A stretch of DNA of 64,000 nt from SHLQ01 sp964441145 (GCA_964441145.1 CAYTUB010000001.1:22428-86427), one strand, 5' to 3'; shown: positions 1 to 9,145, counted from the stretch's first letter. The notes: generated from the letters alone by a model not told the origin. Program-made: numbers and translations.

Positions 1-1
1 T

Positions 2-1633
2 CACCTCTGGCTTGGTTGCAAAGCGCAAGACACCGACGAGTACCTCGTCTATGAAGACGAGCGCATCACCTACGGTCAGGCTCGTGCCCGGGTGCTCCAG
101 GTAGCCAATGCGTTGATCGACGACTTCGGCGTCCAACCCGGAGACAGCGTTGGTTTGGCGCTGCGCAACTACCCCGAATGGGTTCTTGGGTGGTGGGCGA
201 TCCAGATGGCCGGCGCGGTCGCGGTGGAGATCAACTCGTTTTGGAACGAGACCGAACTTGCCTACGGCATCACCGACTCAGGCTCAGGGGTAGTCATTGC
301 TGATCAGGCACGTCACGAGGCACTGGTCGCTCAACAAGACACCATCGCCGCCGCAGGAATCGAGCTCCGAACAATTGTCGTGCGATCGTCGGTCGATCTC
401 GGTGCTGGAGCGACGCACTGGGATGATGTCACCGGTGACGAGTCGGTTCCTGAGCTTGCCATTGGCACCGATGATCGCGCCGCGATGGTGTACACGTCGG
501 GGACTACGGCCTTCCCGAAGGGTGTGGTCCACTCCCAGCGCAACATCGTCACCAACCACTTCAACATGGTGTTCTTGAACCTCGGTATGCGTTTGGCCGA
601 AGTCTCTGCGGAAGGGGGAGACCCAAAGGCCGCGGCAGCTGCCGCCGATGCTTCCCCGCAGTCGGTCATGTTGGTCGCGGTCCCGTTGTTCCATGTCACC
701 GGATCGCATTGCGTGATGCTGCCCATAACGGCTACCGGAGGAAAGCTTGTGCTGATGTACAAGTGGAATGCCGAGCGCGCACTCGAACTCATCGAACGAG
801 AGAAGGTCACCAACTTCACCGGTGTTCCCACCATGACAATGGACATGCTGGCCTCGCCGGCCTTTGCTTCCACCGATACGTCGACGCTGTCGGGCATGAG
901 CAGTGGCGGCGCCCCGAACCCACCCCACATGGTCGCAAAGGTAGATGGCGCCATCAAGAATGCGAGCGTTGCACAGGGGTATGGGCTGAGCGAGGTCTCC
1001 GGAATAGCAACAGCAAACGGCGGGATCTTCTACGGGGCGCGGGCGGGGTCCTGTGGCGTAGCGCCTCGCATCGCGGAGATGAAGGTGGTCGACAACGAGG
1101 GGCAGACCCTATCCAACGGCGAGGCGGGTGAACTGTGCATTCGCGGGCCCCATGTGTTCGTCGAGTATCACAACAAACCGGAGGCCACCGCTGCGGTCGT
1201 GGATGCGGCCGGGTGGTTCCATACCGGCGATATCGCGACCATCGATGACGACAGTTTTGTCACGATCGTCGATCGGGCCAAAGACGTGGTGATCCGGGGC
1301 GGAGAAAATGTGGGTTGTGCCGAGGTTGAAGCCGCGGTTGCTCGACATCCCGATGTCCATGAGTGCGCGGTGTTCGGCCTTCCCGATGAGCGACTGGGCG
1401 AAACCGTTGCTGTCGCTATTCACCCGTTGGCAGGGATGGAACTCGATCCCGAGCAAGTCAGGGAATTTGCGGCCGGGTCGCTCGCTGCGTTCAAGGTCCC
1501 AAGCTCGGTTTTTATCTACGACACGCCGCTGCCGAAGAACCCCAACGGCAAAATCTTGAAGCGCCAGCTCCGTGAAGAGCTGGGAAACTCCGGGGAAACT
1601 CAAGCACGGGCAGGGTCTGATTCTCTAAGGTAA
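2..1633 (+). CDS. Acyl-CoA synthetase / AMP-dependent ligase (5' end outside window)
   Basis: ANL-superfamily enzyme that adenylates a carboxylic acid with ATP and passes it to CoA. The open frame runs from the window edge (first full codon at base 2) without a credible start, and the residues before the first in-frame Met (YEDERITYGQ) are typical family sequence, so the gene begins upstream. The P-loop signature YTSGTTAFPKG is at about nt 491-523, with Ala where Gly is usual. The hinge and C-terminal domain are visible (WFHTGDIA, DRAKDVVIRGGEN), and the catalytic lysine lies in NPNGKILK near the end. The residues after GGEN are VGCAEVE rather than the common IYPxEVE. The substrate cannot be told from sequence; a medium- or long-chain fatty acid is the default guess. 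msrA starts 4 bases after the stop, so co-transcription is likely. Confidence 0.93.
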   Translation, partial: HLWLGCKAQDTDEYLVYEDERITYGQARARVLQVANALIDDFGVQPGDSVGLALRNYPEWVLGWWAIQMAGAVAVEINSFWNETELAYGITDSGSGVVIADQARHEALVAQQDTIAAAGIELRTIVVRSSVDLGAGATHWDDVTGDESVPELAIGTDDRAAMVYTSGTTAFPKGVVHSQRNIVTNHFNMVFLNLGMRLAEVSAEGGDPKAAAAAADASPQSVMLVAVPLFHVTGSHCVMLPITATGGKLVLMYKWNAERALELIEREKVTNFTGVPTMTMDMLASPAFASTDTSTLSGMSSGGAPNPPHMVAKVDGAIKNASVAQGYGLSEVSGIATANGGIFYGARAGSCGVAPRIAEMKVVDNEGQTLSNGEAGELCIRGPHVFVEYHNKPEATAAVVDAAGWFHTGDIATIDDDSFVTIVDRAKDVVIRGGENVGCAEVEAAVARHPDVHECAVFGLPDERLGETVAVAIHPLAGMELDPEQVREFAAGSLAAFKVPSSVFIYDTPLPKNPNGKILKRQLREELGNSGETQARAGSDSLR

Positions 1634-1637
1634 GAAG

Positions 1638-2267
1638 ATGTTGTTCCGCCGAAAGATTGAAATGGTCACTGAAGCTGATGCCTTGCCCGGGCGAGAAGAG
1701 CCCGTCCCGGTAGCAGCCGAACACGCTGTGCTGGGTACTCCAATGGTGCCCCCGTTCCCAGAAGGAATGGAGCAGATCGTCCTCGGTATGGGATGTTTCT
1801 GGGGTGCCGAGCGCTTCTACTGGCAACTCGAAGGCGTCTACACAACAGCGGCTGGATATGCCGGCGGATTCACCCCGAACCCGACCTATGAAGAGACGTG
1901 CACCGGCCGAACCGGTCATACCGAAGCTGTCCTCGTCGTCTGGGATCCCTCCAAGGTCGGTCTCGACAAGATCCTCTCGATCTTTTGGGAGAACCACGAT
2001 CCAACTACGGCCAACCGTCAAGGAAACGACGTGGGAACGCAGTACCGCAGCGCTATCTACACCAACAGTCCTGCGCAGCTTGAGGCCGCGCTCGCGTCAG
2101 AAAAGCACTATCAGGAGAAACTGACGGAAAAGGGCTTCGAGGCGATCACGACCGAGATCGCAGAAGCCGGAACCTTCTACTACGCGGAAGACAACCACCA
2201 GCAATATCTGCACAAGGTGCCGAACGGCTATTGCAACCATGGCTTCTGTCAAGTGAGCTACGCCTGA
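1638..2267 (+). CDS. msrA: Peptide methionine-S-sulfoxide reductase MsrA
   Basis: Reduces the S-epimer of methionine sulfoxide in proteins. The family signature GCFWGAER contains the catalytic cysteine at residue 53. Downstream blocks AAGYAGG, TYEETCTGRTGHTEAV, FWENHDPT and GNDVGTQYRSAIY are all characteristic. The C-terminus has HNHGFCQVSYA with a candidate resolving cysteine. At 209 residues it is full length, with about 45 extra residues before the fold. The catalytic residue is a plain Cys (TGT), unlike the TGA codons in the thioredoxin-like gene at 18850-19407. It lies 4 bases after the acyl-CoA synthetase stop and is followed by a palindrome that may end the transcript. Confidence 0.96.
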   Translation: MLFRRKIEMVTEADALPGREEPVPVAAEHAVLGTPMVPPFPEGMEQIVLGMGCFWGAERFYWQLEGVYTTAAGYAGGFTPNPTYEETCTGRTGHTEAVLVVWDPSKVGLDKILSIFWENHDPTTANRQGNDVGTQYRSAIYTNSPAQLEAALASEKHYQEKLTEKGFEAITTEIAEAGTFYYAEDNHQQYLHKVPNGYCNHGFCQVSYA

Positions 2268-2284
2268 GTCGCTGAACACCAAGT

Positions 2285-2340
2285 ACACTTTCTGCTGGCC
2301 CTTGTGCACAAGGGCGGTCGGCTCCCACAAGGAAAAGTGT
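2285..2340. repeat. Nested inverted repeat between msrA and the FAS1 gene
   Basis: The core, 2299-2314, is a perfect 16-bp palindrome (CCCTTGTGCACAAGGG). An outer pair ACACTTT (2285-2291) and AAAAGTGT (2333-2340) could extend the structure. It begins 17 bases after the msrA stop and finishes 5 bases before the next ATG. It may be a terminator for msrA or an operator for a dimeric regulator of the downstream gene. No T-run follows, which weakens the terminator reading. Confidence 0.5.
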
Positions 2341-2345
2341 TCTAG

Positions 2346-3371
2346 ATGTACGAAGAAGAGGAAGAGGAAGAAGGCGGCGGAATTTTCCTTCTCATTATCG
2401 GTGTTCTCGCGTTGGTACTTCTCGTTGTCGCCGTGGTCGCACGCTCCGGCGAGGATCTTCCTGCGGCCACCGTCACTGGCCCGACAACATCTGTGGTCGA
2501 GGGGGAACCCGAGCCCGAGGCCACAACGGTTGCTCCTACGACGACCGAAGCCCCAGCGACGACCACGGCTGCACCAACGACGACCGAAGCCCCAGGACCG
2601 TTCTCTCTGTGGGATGCGCTTCTTGGGTCGAACCAAGCCGGAGACTTCGCAGCCGTAGGCGGGGCCTTTGGACTGCAGCCCGACTTAGAGATCTTTGAAG
2701 ACGAAGACGACCAGCCGCTGATGCGCACGCTCTTTGCCCCATCGGACGCTGCTCTGGCCGCTTTTGGGCCTGAAGCGGTAGGAGCGCTCGCCGCTGATGC
2801 CGATGCAGCAAACGCACTCGTGGGCTACCACTTCCTTCCCGATGCCCTCTCGGCTGAGGACCTCGTCGAGCTCGACGGCCAGACCGTGCTTACGCGGACC
2901 GGGCTTCCACTACGAATCAATGTGGTTGATGGTGAGGTCGTGCTCAATGACGTCGCCCGGGTTGTTGGCGCCGATTTCAATGCCGACAACGGGGTAGTGC
3001 ATATCGTCGACACCGTTCTCGTGCCGCCGACCGTGAACGAAGCGATCGGCCTTGACAACATCGAGTTTGAGGTCAGCTCCACGGTCATTACTCCGGCAGG
3101 CATCGCCGTTTTGAACCAGGCGGTCGAGTTCTTTGAAAGCAATGATTCCAACGCCGTGATCGGAGGACACACCGACACCGATGGCGGCGACGGCGAGAAC
3201 CTCGCACTCTCGCAAGGGCGTGCGGAATCTGTCTTGGCCTTCTTGATTGAAGCGGGGCTCGACGGAAGTCGGTTTACCGCCACCGGCTTTGGGGAAACCC
3301 AGCCAATCCTGGACGCCAACGGCGTCGAGGACAAAGAAGCATCTCGTCGCATCGAGTTCGTGCTGCGCTAA
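2346..3371 (+). CDS. Membrane-anchored protein with FAS1 and OmpA-like domains
   Basis: A 341-residue envelope protein. It starts with an acidic stretch (YEEEEEEE) followed by one membrane helix at about residues 12-32 (LLIIGVLALVLLVVAVVA), so the rest should lie outside the membrane. Residues about 38-85 are a Thr/Ala/Pro-rich linker made of repeated TTTEAP units. Residues about 90-230 form a fasciclin (FAS1) domain (FAPSDAALAAFG, GYHFLPDAL, NGVVHIVDTVLVPP). Residues about 245-341 are OmpA-like, with the peptidoglycan-binding pattern GHTDTDGG...LSQGRAESV and a final EASRRIEFVLR. FAS1 is an adhesion module and OmpA-like domains bind peptidoglycan, so a role linking wall and surface is inferred. 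GGAAAAG upstream of the ATG is a fair ribosome-binding site. Confidence 0.85.
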   Translation: MYEEEEEEEGGGIFLLIIGVLALVLLVVAVVARSGEDLPAATVTGPTTSVVEGEPEPEATTVAPTTTEAPATTTAAPTTTEAPGPFSLWDALLGSNQAGDFAAVGGAFGLQPDLEIFEDEDDQPLMRTLFAPSDAALAAFGPEAVGALAADADAANALVGYHFLPDALSAEDLVELDGQTVLTRTGLPLRINVVDGEVVLNDVARVVGADFNADNGVVHIVDTVLVPPTVNEAIGLDNIEFEVSSTVITPAGIAVLNQAVEFFESNDSNAVIGGHTDTDGGDGENLALSQGRAESVLAFLIEAGLDGSRFTATGFGETQPILDANGVEDKEASRRIEFVLR

Positions 3372-3493
3372 GCGTCCACTGCTCCGTTGAGCACCCTTTG
3401 GTTTACTTAACGTGCCGTCAACGTGGCAGAAGAAAATCTGAAGAAAGTGCGGCTGTCGCGTTCTCGCAGCTGCGGTCTTCTACGGTTGTAGCT

Positions 3494-4198
3494 ATGGCCA
3501 TCCAATCGGGCACACCAACCAACCTCCTCCTCGCGGAGGACGACCAGAGCGTCCGAGAGGCGCTCGAGCGCGCGTTGGGGTTTGAAGGTTACGAGGTTCA
3601 TGCCGTCGCCGATGGAGCACAAGCGCTCGAAGCTGTTCTCAAAGTTGATCCAGAAGTGATCGTGCTCGATGTGATGATGCCTGCAGTTGACGGCCTCACG
3701 GCGTGTCGAAGGATCCGTGAGAAAGGGATTCGCACACCGGTGTTGATGTTGACCGCTCGTCACGATGTTGCAGATCGCGTCGCCGGTCTGGACGCCGGAG
3801 CCGACGATTACCTGGTTAAGCCGTTCGATCTCGAGGAACTCCTCGCTCGACTGCGAGCGCTCGTCCGGCGTGGTTCAGTGATCGACGTCGATGGCGAAAC
3901 CGATGTCATCTCGGTAGAAGACATGTCGCTCGACCTTTCTCGTCGAGAGGTGAGCCGGTCGGGTGAGCGTATAGACCTCACGAAAACAGAGTTCGAACTC
4001 CTTGCGCTACTCATGCACAACGAAGGCATCGTCTTAACCCGCGAAGTTATTTACGAACGCATCTGGGGCTACGACTTCGAAACGAACTCAAAGTCGCTTG
4101 ACGTGTATATCGGGTACCTCCGGCGCAAGACCGAGATCAACGGGCTACCTCGGCTGATTCATACCGTCAGAGGTGTCGGATATACGGCGAGGGCGTAG
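3494..4198 (+). CDS. OmpR-family response regulator
   Basis: A 234-residue DNA-binding regulator paired with the histidine kinase that follows. The receiver domain has the acidic pair in LLLAEDD (residues 15-17), phospho-acceptor D59 in VIVLDVMMP, and the conserved Lys in YLVKPFD. The C-terminal winged-helix domain ends in the typical Trans_reg_C sequence (LTKTEFELLALLM, RRKTE, RLIHTVRGVGYTARA). I take the ATG at 3494 as the start. The frame is open for 32 more codons upstream from a TTG, but that part has no receiver-like sequence. The stop TAG overlaps the GTG of the kinase by one base (TAGTG), giving tight coupling. It resembles the MprA/TrcR group of actinobacteria; the signal is unknown. 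Confidence 0.95.
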   Translation: MAIQSGTPTNLLLAEDDQSVREALERALGFEGYEVHAVADGAQALEAVLKVDPEVIVLDVMMPAVDGLTACRRIREKGIRTPVLMLTARHDVADRVAGLDAGADDYLVKPFDLEELLARLRALVRRGSVIDVDGETDVISVEDMSLDLSRREVSRSGERIDLTKTEFELLALLMHNEGIVLTREVIYERIWGYDFETNSKSLDVYIGYLRRKTEINGLPRLIHTVRGVGYTARA

Positions 4199-5568
4199 TG
4201 AGCCTCCGGTGGCGTCTCACCGCCGTAATCGGTGGTGTTGTCGCACTTACCCTCTTTGGCGCGAGTTTTCTGGCCTACGTCTCGGCTGAGCGAGAGCTCA
4301 ACAGTCAGGTGGACGAGTTCTTGTTGACCCGTTCGCGTGAGACCGAACGAGGCTTGTCAACGGCTCGAAACCTCACGTTGAACTCAGACATTGCCTTTGG
4401 ATTCCAACTCGGCAGTGTGAATGCGCTGACACGCGCCGATGCGAGTATCCAGTTGCTGTCACCCGACGAGAGCCAAGCGTTTCTCATCTCCGGTTCGCGT
4501 TTGCCGGTGGACGAACTCGACTTCGACATCGCCGCAGCCCCATCCGACGGGACAATTTCTCGGGCGACCTTTGATCGGGTTGCCGACAACGGCGAGGTCT
4601 ATAGGGTTCTCGTCTCCACGAACCCGCAGGGTGCACTGATGGTCGGGCGATCCGTCAGTGATGTCACCCAAACGCTCGATGGGCTCCGCGGTTGGTTGAT
4701 CGTCATCAGCGTGGTCGGCTCATTTGGGGCAGCCCTCGTGGGCTGGTTGGTGGCCGATCGCGTCCTGCGACCAGTATCGAGGCTGGCAGCGGCTACCGAA
4801 CAGGTAGCCGAGACGAGGCGATTCGACGCCGACCTTCGTGTGGAAAGCACCGACGAGCTTGGTGCTCTTGCGCGTTCGTTCAACTCCATGCTTTCGGCAC
4901 TGCGGGCATCACGAGAACAGCAGGATCGCCTCGTACGAGATGCGAACCACGAACTGCGAACACCGCTCACGAGTTTGCGTACAAATATCGATCTCCTCCG
5001 ACGTCGCGGTGATGTGCTCTCCGACACTCAACGCACGTCGATCGTCGATGGAATGGATGGCGAGGTGCGTGAACTCACGGACCTGGTGACAGAACTGGTG
5101 AGCTCCGCGACGAGCACGGGGTCGCTTGCGCCGAGCTCCTTTGATGAAATTGATCTCGTTGCGCTGTGCGAAGCGGCCGCGGATCGAACCCGTAAACGCA
5201 CGGGCAGAGTCATCACGGTCGTTGGCGACGAAACGTCGACCGTGCGTGGCCATCAGAGTTCTTTGGAACGTGCCGTAGGCAACCTGCTTGGCAACGCGGT
5301 GAAGTTCAGTCCGTCGGACACCCCGATAGATGTGGAGGTTCGAGACGCCGGTGTCTGGGTGCACGACCGAGGTCCCGGGATTTCGCCGGACGATAAACAA
5401 CGCATCTTTGATCGCTTTTACCGGTCTGATGCGACCAGAACAATGCCGGGATCTGGCCTCGGTCTTGCGATCGTGTCCGACATCGCTGCGGCACATGGTG
5501 GTTCGACCTTCGTTGAGGACCGAGACGGCGGTGGTGCCAGCGTTGGATTCCGGATCGGACCTATCTAA
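4198..5568 (+). CDS. Sensor histidine kinase
   Basis: A 456-residue membrane kinase starting at GTG. It has one membrane helix at about residues 7-27 and a second near 160-182, enclosing a sensor region of about 130 residues outside the cell. A HAMP linker follows (VADRVLRPVSRLAAATEQVAE). The dimerisation/phospho-acceptor helix is DANHELRTPLTSLR, with H251 as the phosphorylated residue. The ATPase domain shows the N box (GNLLGNAVKFSP), G1 (HDRGPGIS), F box (FDRFYRS) and G2 (GSGLGLAIV). It overlaps the response regulator by one base, so the two form one system. The layout matches the MprB/TcrY type. No downstream target is obvious beyond the DUF1800 gene 143 bp away. Confidence 0.95.
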   Translation: MSLRWRLTAVIGGVVALTLFGASFLAYVSAERELNSQVDEFLLTRSRETERGLSTARNLTLNSDIAFGFQLGSVNALTRADASIQLLSPDESQAFLISGSRLPVDELDFDIAAAPSDGTISRATFDRVADNGEVYRVLVSTNPQGALMVGRSVSDVTQTLDGLRGWLIVISVVGSFGAALVGWLVADRVLRPVSRLAAATEQVAETRRFDADLRVESTDELGALARSFNSMLSALRASREQQDRLVRDANHELRTPLTSLRTNIDLLRRRGDVLSDTQRTSIVDGMDGEVRELTDLVTELVSSATSTGSLAPSSFDEIDLVALCEAAADRTRKRTGRVITVVGDETSTVRGHQSSLERAVGNLLGNAVKFSPSDTPIDVEVRDAGVWVHDRGPGISPDDKQRIFDRFYRSDATRTMPGSGLGLAIVSDIAAAHGGSTFVEDRDGGGASVGFRIGPI

Positions 5569-5711
5569 AATTTGTGACGAAACTATGCGGTTGTCATGAA
5601 TTCGTAATATAGTTCCTCAAGAAACTCACAGAACTCTCCGATTCATGGGGAGATGTTCACACTCTCAGTGTTATACGTACGGAGTTGTGTGGTCGACGGG
5701 CTGAGGAACCT

Positions 5712-7025
5712 ATGGCATTAGATCGAGCAAGCGCAGCGCACCTTCTTCGGAGAGCTGCCGTCGGGGGCACGACCGAGCAAATCGACTCGTTCGTCGGAAT
5801 GAGCGAAGAGGCGGCCATCGACCGGCTCTTTGACTACTCGGACAATCCGGGCCTGCCAGGCTTTGGCACATTCCGGACCGGTGATCAGCATTGGATTGCT
5901 CAGGAGAAGATGATCAACTGGTGGGTCGACCGGATGATTACCGCTCCTCCAACAATCGAAGAGAAGCTGACCCTGTTTTGGCACGGACACTTCACTTCGG
6001 CCCGCGAGAAGGTGGAAGACGCCGAGCCCCTGTGGGACCAGCACGTGCTATTCCGAAACGCCGGGCGAGCCAACTTTCGCAACTTGCTCGGTCGCGTCAG
6101 TTTCGGCCCAGCGATGTTGATCTACCTCGACAACGAGACCAATGCAAAGGGCGCCGAGCAGGAGAATTTCGCTCGCGAGCTCATGGAGCTATTCACGCTC
6201 GGCAACGGACGATTTTCTGAGCAAGACGTCGTGGCGATGGCCAAGGCGTGGACCGGGCACAACACCATTGGTCGGACCCCCGAAAACGGTTTCACCTACG
6301 ACCCCACGTACGTCTTTAACGCAGACGCCCACGACAACTCGCAAAAGACGCTCTTCGGTGTGAGAAAGAATTGGGATGCCGAGGACACCCTCGATGCGAT
6401 CTGTACTGGACCTAAAGCCTCGGTGATGTCGGACTACATCGCCCGACGGATGTTCCAGTTCTACGTGCATACGAACCCGTCGCAGGCAGTGATCGATGAG
6501 CTGGCTGCAGGCTTTCGTCAAAGCGACCTAAGCCCTGGAAAGCTGCTGAAGTCGATCCTTCTCCACGACGAATTTTGGGCCGATCACAGCCGGTATGCGC
6601 TGGTGAAGAGCCCGGTGGAGTACATGGTTGACATCATGCGCCGCAATGGTTTGCGTTCCCAAGACCAGGCCGTCAGATGGCGGATGGAGGGCATGGGCAT
6701 GACCTTGTTCGACCCGCCCAACGTCGCTGGATGGGGTCAGAACGATTACTGGCTCAGCACCGCCCTCGCGTGGTCCAAGGCGGAGTGGGTCACGCACCTC
6801 AAGTGGACTGCGGACGAACGAAACGTCCTGCAAAACCTCGACCAATTTTCGCCCGCTCGAGCGACGAACGAAGTGTTGGAGTTCTACTCAATTTTCGACG
6901 AGTCTCCGACCACCCGAGCAGCCATCAAAGAGGTCATCGAGACCACCATGGCCGAGCGGCCATGGGCGATGGCAAACGAACCTTTCGCCGTGGGCATGTT
7001 TGCACCGGAGGTGCAGTGCGCATGA
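5712..7025 (+). CDS. DUF1800 family protein
   Basis: A 437-residue protein of the DUF1800 family. Family hallmarks are LLRRAAVG near the start, KLTLFWHGHFTSAREKV, the block ENFARELMELFTLG, and NVAGW near the C-terminus. The biochemical role of the family is not established; it is almost always encoded next to a DUF1501 protein, as here, where the stop overlaps the partner's ATG by 4 bases. The ATG at 5712, preceded by GAGGAA, is preferred over an in-frame codon 27 bases upstream because the protein aligns with the family from this Met. There is no signal peptide, whereas the partner has a twin-arginine signal; co-export is possible but is inference. The second pair of this kind is at 27710-30302. 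Confidence 0.92.
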   Translation: MALDRASAAHLLRRAAVGGTTEQIDSFVGMSEEAAIDRLFDYSDNPGLPGFGTFRTGDQHWIAQEKMINWWVDRMITAPPTIEEKLTLFWHGHFTSAREKVEDAEPLWDQHVLFRNAGRANFRNLLGRVSFGPAMLIYLDNETNAKGAEQENFARELMELFTLGNGRFSEQDVVAMAKAWTGHNTIGRTPENGFTYDPTYVFNADAHDNSQKTLFGVRKNWDAEDTLDAICTGPKASVMSDYIARRMFQFYVHTNPSQAVIDELAAGFRQSDLSPGKLLKSILLHDEFWADHSRYALVKSPVEYMVDIMRRNGLRSQDQAVRWRMEGMGMTLFDPPNVAGWGQNDYWLSTALAWSKAEWVTHLKWTADERNVLQNLDQFSPARATNEVLEFYSIFDESPTTRAAIKEVIETTMAERPWAMANEPFAVGMFAPEVQCA

Positions 7026-8407
7026 TTGATGACACGTACGAGACACTCGAGAATCTCGGGGACGCAATCGAGTCGGAACGTCCTCTATCGATGATGGAAC
7101 GCCGACGCTTTCTCCAAGCGGCTGCTTTCGCCGGTGCTGGGGCGGTAGCGATTCCGACCTTCTTGGCAGGCGCAGCAGGTGCTCAGACCAGTAGCACCGA
7201 CACCATTTTGTTGACCGTCACCTTGGATGGCGGCAACGACGGCCTCAATACGCTTGGCCCCTTTGGAAGTGGGCGGTATCGCGATCTCCGCGGATCGCTC
7301 GCGATAGGTGAAGGAAGTGCCCACAGCGGCCCAGAAGATCTGATGTGGCACCCCAGCCTTCGCCGCTTGGCCACTCGCTATCGCCGGGGCGACGTCGCCG
7401 TCGTGCGGGGTGTGGGCGAACCGGCACTCGACCAAAGTCACTTCTCCAACATGGCGCGTTGGCAGTCGGCAAACCCAAATGGGGCAATCAGCGCCACCGG
7501 TTGGCTCGGACGGTGGCTCGATACCTTCGACAACGGTCAGTTCTCCGGTGTCACGATTGGTGGCCAAGGTGTGCCTCTGCATATGCGAGGTACGCGGACC
7601 GACGTCACCGATCTCCCGAATCGAGAGGCGGCACTCTTTGGTGCCGACCGTTCGCAAGACTGGGACGTGACCATGTTCCGGGCGATCAACCAGATGCGTC
7701 AATCTGACCGATCACCATGGTCCAGCCGAGTTGGCGAGGTAGCCGCTCAATCGATTGATTCGGCCCGTGCGGTTGCTGGAGCCTTCGCCCAAGATCTGCC
7801 CGACGCGTCGACTCTGTTGACCGACATGACCCTCGCTGCGCGCGTGATCAACCTGAACTTGGGAACTCGTGTGGTCAACGTGCATCAGCGAGGGTACGAC
7901 ACCCACGACAACCAGATTGGTGAGAACTCCGGAGTCGGGGAACACGCCGACCTCCTGGGCGATCTCGACCTCGCACTCGATACGTTCTTTGCCGCTCTCA
8001 ACCCGGCCATGGCAGAGCGAGTTGTCGTGCTGGTCTATAGCGAGTTTGGGCGCCGTGCCCAGGCAAACGGTTCGCGAGGCACCGACCACGGAACGTCAAA
8101 CCATGCATTCATCATCGGCCGACGAATTCGCGGTGGCATGTATGGGGATGCGCCCCCACTCGGAACGCTCGACGATCGCGGCAACTTTCGAGTCACCGTC
8201 GACTTTCGGCGAATGTATGCGACCGTGGTCGAGCAAGTGCTCGGCAGTGATTCTCGAGGGGTGCTCGGAGCCAACTTCCAATCTGTGGCGAACATCATCG
8301 ACACGACGGACGAGGTCGAAAGCACCGAAGACCGCGCTTCGGAGATCCGTGGCCGCCGACGTCGAAATCCAGAGAACTACCTGCTGGATCGAGCACCAAC
8401 GTTTTGA
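7022..8407 (+). CDS. DUF1501 family protein with Tat signal
   Basis: A 461-residue exported protein. The N-terminal region contains the twin-arginine-type motif ERRRFLQAAAF followed by a hydrophobic Ala-rich core ending AGAAGAQ, so Tat export is expected. The mature part carries DUF1501 marks: TVTLDGGNDGLNT near its start and VYSEFGRRAQANG followed by TDHG towards the end. The family has an alkaline-phosphatase/sulfatase-like fold and its substrate is unknown. The ATG at 7022 overlaps the DUF1800 stop (ATGA). The frame is open for 115 codons further upstream, but that stretch lies inside the DUF1800 gene and is composition noise. Confidence 0.92.
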   Translation: MIDDTYETLENLGDAIESERPLSMMERRRFLQAAAFAGAGAVAIPTFLAGAAGAQTSSTDTILLTVTLDGGNDGLNTLGPFGSGRYRDLRGSLAIGEGSAHSGPEDLMWHPSLRRLATRYRRGDVAVVRGVGEPALDQSHFSNMARWQSANPNGAISATGWLGRWLDTFDNGQFSGVTIGGQGVPLHMRGTRTDVTDLPNREAALFGADRSQDWDVTMFRAINQMRQSDRSPWSSRVGEVAAQSIDSARAVAGAFAQDLPDASTLLTDMTLAARVINLNLGTRVVNVHQRGYDTHDNQIGENSGVGEHADLLGDLDLALDTFFAALNPAMAERVVVLVYSEFGRRAQANGSRGTDHGTSNHAFIIGRRIRGGMYGDAPPLGTLDDRGNFRVTVDFRRMYATVVEQVLGSDSRGVLGANFQSVANIIDTTDEVESTEDRASEIRGRRRRNPENYLLDRAPTF

Positions 8408-8432
8408 TCTGTCCCTTCGGACCTTTCGTGGC

Positions 8433-9095
8433 TTAGGGCTGACGTTCGGGCGCTCGTTGCGCCTTGCGCTCGATTGAGCGCACGCGGCTGAACCGCCGCG
8501 TAATCACGAACAGCAGCGAAATGAGTGCGACGAGCACCAGCGCGGCGGCGACTCCGCCCAAAGCGACCAGGGCAGCGATGTTCTGTGCGAACAAGCCGAA
8601 GTCAGCGGGGTCCGAGCAATCCTGGTTGATGAGGTCAGGATTGAACTGGATGACACCCTGGCCATCCCACAGTAGGCCCGGCTGGAGATCCGGCGTGGCG
8701 AAATCGACCGACTGCCCATCGGGTCGTGTGCTGACCGTGTAGCGAATCCCTGGTTCAAGGGTTGTATCGAGAGGGACGACCTCCTCCCACTGGGCGGGAA
8801 CCTGGCCGACGATGAACTCGATGAGCGACGTGGGTTCGATAGCGGTTTCGGGGGCGGGCGCGTTGGGGTCGAACTGAATTTCCCAGAGGATCTCTTCGCG
8901 AACGGAAAGTTGCACTGAACTGGGACCCGGGCAGTTATCGGCGAGGACCCGAACGCCTGTCTCGACCGTCGTCGATGTCGACGTCAACCGCAATCCACGG
9001 CGCTCATCCTCAGCGCACGCAGAAGCAAGGATGGTCACTGCCAGTAGCGCTATAAGCAGGCGGAAGCGATTCCGCCGGGGTCCAATCACAGCCAC
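8433..9095 (-). CDS. Putative lipoprotein with C-terminal membrane segment, function unknown
   Basis: A 220-residue protein read from GTG. A signal sequence ends in the lipobox LASAC at about residue 27, which predicts lipidation. After a Thr-rich stretch comes a domain of about 130 residues with two Cys (NCPGPSS and NQDCSD) that might form a disulfide. A membrane helix follows at about residues 172-195 (IAALVALGGVAAALVLVALISLLFV is its core region), then a short basic tail. Two membrane attachments in one small protein are unusual. I do not recognise the domain. It is convergent with the DUF1501 gene and divergent from the Crp/Fnr regulator. Confidence 0.75.
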   Translation of the reverse strand: MAVIGPRRNRFRLLIALLAVTILASACAEDERRGLRLTSTSTTVETGVRVLADNCPGPSSVQLSVREEILWEIQFDPNAPAPETAIEPTSLIEFIVGQVPAQWEEVVPLDTTLEPGIRYTVSTRPDGQSVDFATPDLQPGLLWDGQGVIQFNPDLINQDCSDPADFGLFAQNIAALVALGGVAAALVLVALISLLFVITRRFSRVRSIERKAQRAPERQP

Positions 9096-9131
9096 GTCAC
9101 CGACGATAGTGAACGATCCACAAACATCCGG

Positions 9132-9145
9132 GTTAATTCTTTAAC
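9132..9145. promoter_or_regulatory. Small inverted repeat in the divergent promoter region
   Basis: GTTAA-TTCT-TTAAC lies between the lipoprotein gene and the Crp/Fnr gene, which diverge from here. Position and symmetry fit an operator, possibly autoregulatory, but it does not match the Crp consensus and could be chance in an AT-rich promoter. Confidence 0.3.
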
